This document shows, in pieces, positions 25,484-33,564 of a stretch of 64,000 bases of DNA. Each line of letters starts with the position of its first letter. Position 1 is the first letter of the stretch. The stretch comes from Bacteriovoracales bacterium (GTDB taxonomy: Bacteria; Bdellovibrionota; Bacteriovoracia; Bacteriovoracales; Bacteriovoracaceae), in NCBI GenBank assembly GCA_028346125.1, contig JAOMEV010000008.1, positions 1-64,000 of the forward strand, written 5' to 3'. The translations under genes and the position numbers were made by a program. A model generated the notes under the pieces. It did no database searches and had not been told where the DNA came from. It saw only the letters and a list, made by a program, of their open reading frames with translations.

Positions 25484-27934
25484 ATGCTTGACGTTGTATT
25501 GTGGAAAAGTCACGAAGATATTTGCAGTTTAGATTTTCTAAAAAATGAAAATAACTCAATAGAATTTATTTGTCCTAACCCAGAATTAGCTGATGAGTTA
25601 AGGCCAATTGTTCAGAAGGAACTGACTTTTTCTCAGGCAAAAACGGTTACGATTTCTAATTTCATCCAGAGAGAGCTTAGATCAGGGCCACAAGTTGAAA
25701 GCTCAGTGAAATATAGGTTCTTGTCAAAGTCGGAAATTTTGCTTCACCTTGGATTGTTGTGGAGAAAAGCATATCCACAAGCTCCAGAATACTTGTTTTT
25801 AAAGGTCTATACGTTATTTTCTGAATTGAGGAGTTTTACTTTAGATCGTAATTTATTTTTGGAGGCCCTAGAGCTTTGTTCTGGGGATCATTTTAAAATG
25901 GCGTTATCCTTTTGGGATTATTTTGAAAAGAATAATTTCATGGATGAGCAAAAAGCATATGGAGTTTTATCCGAATTTTATTGGGATAAGAAAACTTCAC
26001 TTTCTAGTTTTAGTGATAACCTAAAAACATATGTGATTTGGGGTTTTGACTATTTGTCAGGTCTCCAAATTGATTTGATTAAGGCGATGTCTGAATCATC
26101 AAATGTATTTGTGCCATTCCCTTTAGAGGTTTATGAGGAATCTTCTTTCTATGATTGGATTAGATGGGTTCTGCCTTCTAATGATAGTAGCGATGAACAA
26201 CTTAATTTTTCAGATTATGGCCCATTAGAGGTTATTTCATCAGAGAAAGAAAGCTTGGGTTTAAAATTAAAAAATTATTTGAAGGACTGTGGTGAAAGTA
26301 TAGATTTTATTATTGCTGATGATAAAATGAATTATTCTGATATTAATATTATCCCTTTTGAAAACATTTCATTTAAGCATCCTAGTGATCTTTTTTCGCC
26401 AATCTTGGAAGAAGAAATTAAAAAGCTTTACGAAAACTTCTTTATCCGAACTAGCTCGGAGACCGAAGAATATGACTTGGGGGATTTGGAGAAATATTTA
26501 AAAGAAAAACTTCAAATTGAAATTCTTAAGGAGGATACAGAGAAATCCTTTAGGCAAATAAAAGTTTTGTGTTTGTTGATGAAAAACTTTACAAAGTTAG
26601 GTGAGTTACTCGATATAGAAGGCAACAAAAAATTAGATTCTTATTTTTTTTATTTAATAAAAAGCATTTCTGAGCTTGAGTTACCACGAAACTTTTCTTT
26701 TCCACTAATTGGAAATTCGACAATAGGTAAAATAAAAAGCTTAAAGCAGTTTGATTCAATTGAAAGTAAAAAACTGAATGTTCTCATTGTTACTGATGAA
26801 CATGATCCATTTAAAAAGACAGAAGATATATTTTCAGAGGATCTTTATAGCTTTTTGAGTGCGATTGGTCCTTTAAAAAGAGGAAGCCTAAATAGTGAGA
26901 TAAACAAGTCAAAAATAAAAGAGATATTAAAAAAAAGAAGTATATTGCTTATAGAGTCGAGTGCCTTAAACAATGAGCCATTTTGGAAAGAATTTGCATT
27001 CAATGAAATTATTGAAAAAAAACAAGATAAAAAAATTTCCAAAAGTAGGAATTACTTAGGGAAAAAAATCAAAAAAGAATTGATTAAGGAATTTGTATGG
27101 TCACCGTCGAGCTTACAAATATTTTATGATTGTCCTAGGAAGTTTTACTTTAAGTATGTGGAAGGAATTAATCATCGATTTTCACCAAAAGAGCATTTAG
27201 GTTATGACCAAAAGGGAATAATTGAGCATAAAATAATTGGTGCTTATTTAAGCAAATTTAGGATTTGGAATGATAAAGAGTTTAAATCTATTGTTGAGAA
27301 GACCTTAAATGATCATTTAAATGAAAAAGACATAACGTTAGATATCTTTGATTATAAAAGAAATATATTAGAAATTGAGAATTTTTCAAGAAGAGGGATT
27401 TCATCACTTTTAATGATGGGAGAAGAAGTTAATGACTTAGGGCTTTCTTTTGAATTTGAACCTCAAAAAAAGTTTAAGGATAAGAAAGTAAAAGGAGTGA
27501 TCGATTTATTGGTTGAATCGGGAGATGGACAAGGTATTTTGGACTTTAAAAGGTCTAAGGGGGGAATTCCAACAATAAAAGAGTTTTTGGACTTTAATCA
27601 CATTCAGATTTGGTTTTACCTTTCAAATTTTGACATAGACCTAGGAAAATTAAAGTTTTTTGGTTTTTTAAATTTAGAGGACCTTCAATCTTCTTTGATT
27701 TATTATCGTCCGGAGTTATTAGACTCCAGTGTTCAAAATGAATTTAAGAAATTTTTAAAAGAAACAAAAGCAAAAAAATGGGACTCTTTAATTAGTGAAA
27801 ATATTAATTCTTATTTAAATTTTGAGAAAAAACTAATACTGAAGTCTTATAACGAAAAAAAATTCAATGCAAAACCAAGATTAAAAAAGATATGTAACTT
27901 TTGTGAGTATAAAAATGTTTGCGAAAAACAATAG
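25484..27934 (+). CDS. addB: AddB-like exonuclease subunit with Fe-S nuclease domain
   Basis: Second subunit of the AddAB double-strand-break resection complex. There is no Walker A in the N-terminal half, consistent with AddB-type inactive helicase domains. The C-terminal PD-(D/E)xK nuclease shows GVIDLL and ILDFKRSK. The iron-sulfur staple uses Cys550 (YDCPRKFYF) and Cys804, Cys807 and Cys813 (CNFCEYKNVC). 816 residues is short for AddB (about 900-1150). It starts at ATG 25484, and addA follows seven bases after the stop. Confidence 0.85.
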   Translation: MLDVVLWKSHEDICSLDFLKNENNSIEFICPNPELADELRPIVQKELTFSQAKTVTISNFIQRELRSGPQVESSVKYRFLSKSEILLHLGLLWRKAYPQAPEYLFLKVYTLFSELRSFTLDRNLFLEALELCSGDHFKMALSFWDYFEKNNFMDEQKAYGVLSEFYWDKKTSLSSFSDNLKTYVIWGFDYLSGLQIDLIKAMSESSNVFVPFPLEVYEESSFYDWIRWVLPSNDSSDEQLNFSDYGPLEVISSEKESLGLKLKNYLKDCGESIDFIIADDKMNYSDINIIPFENISFKHPSDLFSPILEEEIKKLYENFFIRTSSETEEYDLGDLEKYLKEKLQIEILKEDTEKSFRQIKVLCLLMKNFTKLGELLDIEGNKKLDSYFFYLIKSISELELPRNFSFPLIGNSTIGKIKSLKQFDSIESKKLNVLIVTDEHDPFKKTEDIFSEDLYSFLSAIGPLKRGSLNSEINKSKIKEILKKRSILLIESSALNNEPFWKEFAFNEIIEKKQDKKISKSRNYLGKKIKKELIKEFVWSPSSLQIFYDCPRKFYFKYVEGINHRFSPKEHLGYDQKGIIEHKIIGAYLSKFRIWNDKEFKSIVEKTLNDHLNEKDITLDIFDYKRNILEIENFSRRGISSLLMMGEEVNDLGLSFEFEPQKKFKDKKVKGVIDLLVESGDGQGILDFKRSKGGIPTIKEFLDFNHIQIWFYLSNFDIDLGKLKFFGFLNLEDLQSSLIYYRPELLDSSVQNEFKKFLKETKAKKWDSLISENINSYLNFEKKLILKSYNEKKFNAKPRLKKICNFCEYKNVCEKQ

Positions 27935-27941
27935 GTAAAAA

Positions 27942-30900
27942 ATGAGAAGTCCTAACGAAGAACAAAAGATAGGAGTCGAACATAATGGTAATTTCTTGTT
28001 GCAAGCAGGGGCAGGCTCAGGAAAAACTTTTGTTTTAATAGAGCACGTTGTTTATAAAGTTAAGAACTTTATTTATGAAAATAAAAAGTTGGCCGAGAAA
28101 GATTTTGAAGAGGCACTTAAAAGGTATTTGTCTTCAGTTGTAATAATGACCTTCACAAAAAAAGCCGTTCGCGAGATTATAGAAAGAATAAAAGAAACAT
28201 TTGAATTAAAAAGTAAAAGTGAGGACGAATTACAAAAAAAATGGGTGATGGCCAAAGATAATATTCAATTTTTAACGGTGTCTACCATTCATGGTTTTTG
28301 TTTTAAAATTATATCACGACCTTATTTTACCTTAATACCGGTGAATATAGATATTTTAAATGAAATATCTTTTCAGAGAAAAATAGAGAGTTTGTTTAAC
28401 GATTGGTTCTTATCGATTGAAAAGAAAGGAATTAATTTTTCAAGTAATATCTATAACTCTATTTTGGTGAACTCAGAAAGTATAATCAAATCCCTTTGTT
28501 CTGTTTATGGTTCCCCAGAATTGAGACTCCTTTGGGAAAAAAATAATGACTTAAAGTTATCTAAAAAAGATTTTAAAGATTATTTTAAGGAGTTGCTACA
28601 TGCATGTGACATTGAAGATATCTTTGAATGTGATTTTAACCTAAGCGTTTACAGCGATTTTAGCAAAAAAAAGTGGTTCTCTTTTTTAAGCGATTACGAA
28701 AAAATTAAGTCCAAAGGTTATCCATCAGATTTAAATGATCTAGATGAAATATTGAAATTTTTAAATGAAAATAAGGGAGTTAGGTCTCCTGATAAAAAAC
28801 TTGATCTAAAAATCGTTAACGAAAAAATAGAAAAGATAAGAAAATTAAGAAAGTTAATAGTTGAACATTATGAAAGTTATTCTAGTTTTTTTAAAGCTGA
28901 AAAGAATGGGTCATTTTATGAATGGAAAGAGATATTAAACGATATTTTTTCTTATATTAATAAAAATTATCATCGGTATAGGGGCTATAGCTACGCTGAT
29001 ATGGAATATTATTGCTTTAAAGGATTAAAAACAAATGATTTTATAAAAATTAAAGTTAGAGAGGAATTTGATTATTTTATTTTCGATGAATTTCAAGATA
29101 CCTCTAGAATCCAATTTGATATTTTAAAAGAGATTCTAAATAACAATTTTAAAAATTTATTTTGTGTCGGTGATATTAAACAAGCAATATACGGATTTAG
29201 AGGCGGAGAACTAGAAGTATTTAGGGAGTGTGAATCAACTGTAAAAAATAATTACAAACTATTAAATAACTATAGATCTGATTCCAATATCATATATTTT
29301 AATAATAGCTTGTTCTCTTATGTATTTTCTCAAAAATTTGGTGAAGTTAGAAAATGGGAGAGTCAAAAATCACCATTTATAAAAAGTGAGGGGGTTTTAG
29401 GGAAAATAAAAACAAGTATTCAAACGACAGATACAGATAATAAAAAATTAAGTTCCTATGAAATGGATTATTTTGAATCATTAGTCATATTCGATAAAAT
29501 TGTTGAATTAAAAAATTCTGAAGATGATATATGCGTACTTTATAGAAAATTAGGTCCTTCTAGCCTTTTAATAGAGCTTTTATTGAAGGAGAATATAGGA
29601 TTTACTTCCCAGGTAAAGATTCCTTATGAGGAGGATCCTTTATTTGGGATTTTTCAGCTTCTCATTGAATCTTATTTGGAAAGAAAAACTTTGGTTAAAG
29701 ATGGAGGAAAATTAGAGACATATAAAAACTATTGTCAAATTATTTTAGATTGTTACCTAAAATATCTTGAAATTGATTATGAATTAGTTATTGATAATAT
29801 TTTTTCAAAATTTTTTAATAGTGTAAGAGATTATGGAGTATTTGAGGCCTTTAAGAGATCTATTTTTCAAATGAAACTAAGTGGTTTCAGCTCGGAAAAA
29901 TTTAAAATAATTGAAGAAATATGCCTTTCATCAAATGATAATTGTCACTTAATTTGGAAGGAGTTAACAAGGCATGGTGATAGAAAGCAGAGCTTTGAGT
30001 TTAAGAATGGGCAAAATCCTGAAAAAATTACTCTTATGACAACTCATTCGAGTAAAGGGCTGGAGTTTGGCTCAGTAATTTTAGCAGGCATTCATACAAA
30101 TGGCCGAAGTGTTTCGGATGGTTCTTTTATAGGAAAGTTGCCTGGTAGCTATAAATGGAAAGAAAATTCCATGCAGAAGAAGCCTTTTAAGTCACCCTAT
30201 TTTATTTTAGAAAACTATTTGCAAAAAAAGAGAAATTTGGAAGAAGATAAAAGGCTCTTTTATGTTGCTTGTACTAGGGCAAAGAAAAACCTCTTTTGGA
30301 CCGATTTGGAGTTCAAAGGGAATGCATTATTCAATAACGAAAAGAGCTGGATAAATTATTTAAGGAAATGGGAAGAAAACCTTATAACCAAAAAAACTGA
30401 TCAGGAATTTAATATAAGCACATATTATAGGAAGTTGGATAGGAATGAAGGGGATTTTTCTAAGAGTGAAATTCCACCTTTTTACCAACTTAATCCTTTA
30501 GGCCTTAAAGGAAGATCGCCTATAGGTAAAAAATATGGGGACAATGATGTGTCTTTAGGAGTTTTATCTGAAATTTCTGTTACTAAACTTTCATCAATCG
30601 TGAGCTGTCCAAGAAAATATTACCTTGATAATATTTGTAAGTTCGGCGAGGAAGAATTAGAAATTATAAAAAATTTAGAGGATGTAAAAGGTGTAAGTGA
30701 AAACAACTTTTTTGATGAAGAAGGGGATCGATCAAATTTACGTGTGAAAAAATCGTCAAAAAAGAGAGGAATTGATATTCATTCCAAGATTGAGAAGTAC
30801 TTCGAATTGTCCCGAATTGAAAAAGAAAGACTTTTACAAAAATTCCCCTCTATTTCTTATGCGATCAATAATATTTCAAATTACCAGGATGATTACAATT

Positions 30901-31307
30901 TAATATTTGAGCACCCTATAAAATTCTCGTTATTTAACTTTATGGTAAGTGGACAACCAGATCTTATTATGTTTCCTAAAATTGAGGGCAAAAATTTCCG
31001 GATAATTGATTTTAAAACAGGTGAAAGAAATATAAAAAATGAAGAAGTTTACTTTTTTCAATTATTTAATTACGGTTATGCATCTTTCAATTTAGGTTTC
31101 TTGGATGAAGGGGCAACCATCACTTTATCTTTGCTTTACGTTGATTCAGAAAAGGTTGTAGAAAAAGAAATATCCTATTCTAACATTGTTGACCAATTAA
31201 GTATTTATTTTAAAAAAATTTCAAATCTGCATGAGGTAAATTTAGAGCATTGTTCTATTTGCCAATATAAAAATATATGTCAAAGCAAAGTTGCACAGAT
31301 CAATTGA
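27942..31307 (+). CDS. addA: AddA-like UvrD-family helicase-nuclease
   Basis: ATP-dependent 3'-5' helicase and nuclease of the AddAB complex, which produces recombinogenic ends for RecA. Walker A AGAGSGKT is at 22-29. The DEFQDTS box is at 382-388, then GDIKQAIYGFRGG, NNYRS, TTHSSKGLEF and YVACTRAKKNL: all SF1A motifs in order. The C-terminal nuclease has GQPDLIMF and IIDFKTGE. It also carries Cys889 (SCPRKYYL) and Cys1104, Cys1107 and Cys1113, the same Fe-S pattern as its partner, which is unusual for AddA. 1121 residues is normal. Confidence 0.9.
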   Translation: MRSPNEEQKIGVEHNGNFLLQAGAGSGKTFVLIEHVVYKVKNFIYENKKLAEKDFEEALKRYLSSVVIMTFTKKAVREIIERIKETFELKSKSEDELQKKWVMAKDNIQFLTVSTIHGFCFKIISRPYFTLIPVNIDILNEISFQRKIESLFNDWFLSIEKKGINFSSNIYNSILVNSESIIKSLCSVYGSPELRLLWEKNNDLKLSKKDFKDYFKELLHACDIEDIFECDFNLSVYSDFSKKKWFSFLSDYEKIKSKGYPSDLNDLDEILKFLNENKGVRSPDKKLDLKIVNEKIEKIRKLRKLIVEHYESYSSFFKAEKNGSFYEWKEILNDIFSYINKNYHRYRGYSYADMEYYCFKGLKTNDFIKIKVREEFDYFIFDEFQDTSRIQFDILKEILNNNFKNLFCVGDIKQAIYGFRGGELEVFRECESTVKNNYKLLNNYRSDSNIIYFNNSLFSYVFSQKFGEVRKWESQKSPFIKSEGVLGKIKTSIQTTDTDNKKLSSYEMDYFESLVIFDKIVELKNSEDDICVLYRKLGPSSLLIELLLKENIGFTSQVKIPYEEDPLFGIFQLLIESYLERKTLVKDGGKLETYKNYCQIILDCYLKYLEIDYELVIDNIFSKFFNSVRDYGVFEAFKRSIFQMKLSGFSSEKFKIIEEICLSSNDNCHLIWKELTRHGDRKQSFEFKNGQNPEKITLMTTHSSKGLEFGSVILAGIHTNGRSVSDGSFIGKLPGSYKWKENSMQKKPFKSPYFILENYLQKKRNLEEDKRLFYVACTRAKKNLFWTDLEFKGNALFNNEKSWINYLRKWEENLITKKTDQEFNISTYYRKLDRNEGDFSKSEIPPFYQLNPLGLKGRSPIGKKYGDNDVSLGVLSEISVTKLSSIVSCPRKYYLDNICKFGEEELEIIKNLEDVKGVSENNFFDEEGDRSNLRVKKSSKKRGIDIHSKIEKYFELSRIEKERLLQKFPSISYAINNISNYQDDYNLIFEHPIKFSLFNFMVSGQPDLIMFPKIEGKNFRIIDFKTGERNIKNEEVYFFQLFNYGYASFNLGFLDEGATITLSLLYVDSEKVVEKEISYSNIVDQLSIYFKKISNLHEVNLEHCSICQYKNICQSKVAQIN

Positions 31308-31370
31308 TATGATAGAATGGGGAATAAAAATGGTTCAGGAAGAACCCCATGGGATAGTAGGATGCTGTTC

Positions 31371-32105
31371 ATGTCAAGATTCTTTATTCTATTTAGCGGA
31401 TATTTATTCATTTATATTTTTCCGATAGATTCTCGATCTTCGGAAGAAAACCTATATTCATTTTCTTGGTTGGATAAAGATAAAGAAGTCTATGTCTTGC
31501 AGAATAGAAAATATCGAAAAAAAAGAAGTTTTTATTTTTCAGGAGGTGCTGGAATTACAACGTCTGGCGCTTTTACTAATGCTTATTCATTTCCTATTAA
31601 TGCAGGTTATTTTTTTAAAGAAGAGTGGGGGATTGATTTAAGTTTTACAAAAAATATTGGAAAGGAAAATACTACTGCTGAATTAGTAAAAAACCCAAGT
31701 GGTGCATCGGGATCTGTTCCTTTTAGAGTATTTATAAAAAACTATATTGGAGCTCAATTACTCTGGAGTCCTTTTTATAGTAAAATAAATACATTTAATA
31801 AAATAGTGTACTTGGATTGGATGTTTGGAATAGGTGGGGCTTTTGTAAGTGAAAGTAATAATAGAAATATAGTTAATAGTTATGATGTTTCGAAAAGAAG
31901 TGTGACTGATGATAGCTTAGATGTTTCTGATAGTAGCTTTGGATTAATGTGGAGTACTGGTCTCCAATTTTACTTAAGCAAAGATTATTACTTAAAATTA
32001 GGTATGACAGCAATCCACTTTAGTACAAAAACCTCTGCAAATGGTTCTGATACAACTTTATATAATAACTATGATCTAACCTTAGGCCTAGGTTATATTT
32101 TTTAG
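31371..32105 (+). CDS. Outer-membrane beta-barrel domain protein of the Glt-like cluster
   Basis: A signal peptide is followed by alternating beta-strand segments and a terminal phenylalanine (LGLGYIF), as in small outer-membrane barrels found beside gliding/TPR genes in myxobacteria and relatives. ATG 31371 is preferred, with AGGA eight bases upstream; the frame is open from 31317 and an ATG at 31362 is also possible. In Myxococcus, GltA/GltB-type barrels hold the Glt complex to the outer membrane; the same role is inferred here. It lies 63 bases after addA and starts the six-gene operon. Confidence 0.65.
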   Translation: MSRFFILFSGYLFIYIFPIDSRSSEENLYSFSWLDKDKEVYVLQNRKYRKKRSFYFSGGAGITTSGAFTNAYSFPINAGYFFKEEWGIDLSFTKNIGKENTTAELVKNPSGASGSVPFRVFIKNYIGAQLLWSPFYSKINTFNKIVYLDWMFGIGGAFVSESNNRNIVNSYDVSKRSVTDDSLDVSDSSFGLMWSTGLQFYLSKDYYLKLGMTAIHFSTKTSANGSDTTLYNNYDLTLGLGYIF

Positions 32106-32118
32106 GAGACCATAGAAT

Positions 32119-33564
32119 ATGGCGCTATGGTATAAGTTAAAATTACTATCTATTATTTTTTTTCAGTTGATCCTCCTGGGTAATAATGTCGAAGCCTCTT
32201 TGAAAAAGGCCGAGAGATATTATGTAGAGACCGGTAAAAGTCGAAAAAATTATCTACTTATTGCCAAGAATTTGATGAAAGATGGTTATCACTTTTCAGC
32301 AGTTCCCCTGATAAAAGAGGTTCTGTTTCACCACAAAAACAAATTGAGAAGAGCATTTGATGATATTTTAGAAGAATCTATATCCAAAGTGGGAGTAAGG
32401 CAGTTTGAGTCGATGGATTTCAAAATTTTAATGAGGTCTAAAACTCCTTATGTAAGATATATAATAGCAAGAAAGCTTTTTAGGATGAAGTTGTATAAAA
32501 GGTCTCTATCTATTTTAAATTTGGATAAAATTAAAATTGATCATCCGATTAGGCCTTTCTCTTTAATGTTAAGAGGAAGTATTTTTTCTATAATGGGTAA
32601 TTATGAAAAATCAATTGATTCTTTTAAGGAGTGCGTTGAGAAATCAAAAGATGAATTAGATGATAAGGTTACAAAAAAAGAAAAAAGGCAACTATTGATA
32701 AATAAAGATATTTGCCTTCTTGGAATTTCTAGGACCTACTTTGCGAAAAAAGATTATAAAAAAGCGAGCTTTTTTTACTTGGATATAGAAAAAGAATCAT
32801 ATATATGGCCAGAAGTTTTATTCGAAGAAGCTTGGAGTAGTTTTTATCAGAGAGATTATAATAGAACATTAGGAAAATTAGTAACATATAAGGCGCCTGT
32901 TTTTTCACATATTTTTAATCCAGAGGTTAAAGTTCTTGAGGCATTAACTTATTTAGAATTGTGCCTTTGGAAAGATTCTAAAAAATCTGTTGATTTGTTT
33001 TACAAAACATTTCAGTCTCCGCTAGAAAAAATAGATAAAGTTCTTGAGACCTACGGGAAGAGATACAAACCTTATTATTTATTGGCCAAAAAAAGGCTTA
33101 AACAAGAGATAGGTGGTGGTGAAGTTTTTAATAAAATGTTTCTGTCAATTGTAAGGGACCCAGCATTTTTAGAAATGTATGATTCTTTTGATAGGGGTGG
33201 GGCAGAAATAAAAAAAATAAAAAGATTAAAAAATACAAAGTTTAAAAAGTTTTTAATAGGAAATATAAGAGAAACTTTAATTTTGCAAAGGAATTTAATA
33301 GGTGCTTACGTAAGAAAAAGTTTAGATTTCTATTCTGCAATGATTACAAAAAACTTAACAGATATGAGCTATATTAAACTAGAAGTACTTTCAAGATTAA
33401 GAAAAGAAATTCTTGATAATTCTATTACAAGTAGAAGAACTAGAGGTGATATAAAATATTTAAAAAGAAATGAAAAACAATACTTTTGGAATTTTAATGG
33501 AGAATTCTGGGCCGATGAATTAGGCGATTATGTATTTGCTTTAAAATCAGAGTGTAAAACGTGA
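32119..33564 (+). CDS. Secreted TPR-type protein of the Glt-like cluster (GltC-like?)
   Basis: A signal peptide (~26 residues ending near VEAS) is followed by 450 mostly helical residues. At least three TPR-like helical pairs are visible (around SLMLRGSIFSIMGNYEKSIDSF and LLGISRTYFAKKDYKKASFFY). It is very basic. Position and domain type resemble the periplasmic TPR proteins of the Myxococcus Glt complex, but I cannot assign a specific member. Its stop TGA overlaps the start of the next gene (TGATG), so the two are coupled. Confidence 0.65.
   Translation: MALWYKLKLLSIIFFQLILLGNNVEASLKKAERYYVETGKSRKNYLLIAKNLMKDGYHFSAVPLIKEVLFHHKNKLRRAFDDILEESISKVGVRQFESMDFKILMRSKTPYVRYIIARKLFRMKLYKRSLSILNLDKIKIDHPIRPFSLMLRGSIFSIMGNYEKSIDSFKECVEKSKDELDDKVTKKEKRQLLINKDICLLGISRTYFAKKDYKKASFFYLDIEKESYIWPEVLFEEAWSSFYQRDYNRTLGKLVTYKAPVFSHIFNPEVKVLEALTYLELCLWKDSKKSVDLFYKTFQSPLEKIDKVLETYGKRYKPYYLLAKKRLKQEIGGGEVFNKMFLSIVRDPAFLEMYDSFDRGGAEIKKIKRLKNTKFKKFLIGNIRETLILQRNLIGAYVRKSLDFYSAMITKNLTDMSYIKLEVLSRLRKEILDNSITSRRTRGDIKYLKRNEKQYFWNFNGEFWADELGDYVFALKSECKT

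Noticed and set aside
25484-31307. addB-addA as part of a phage-defence or mobile island
   Set aside because: No integrase, repeats or base-composition break flank it; AddAB is a standard recombination system.
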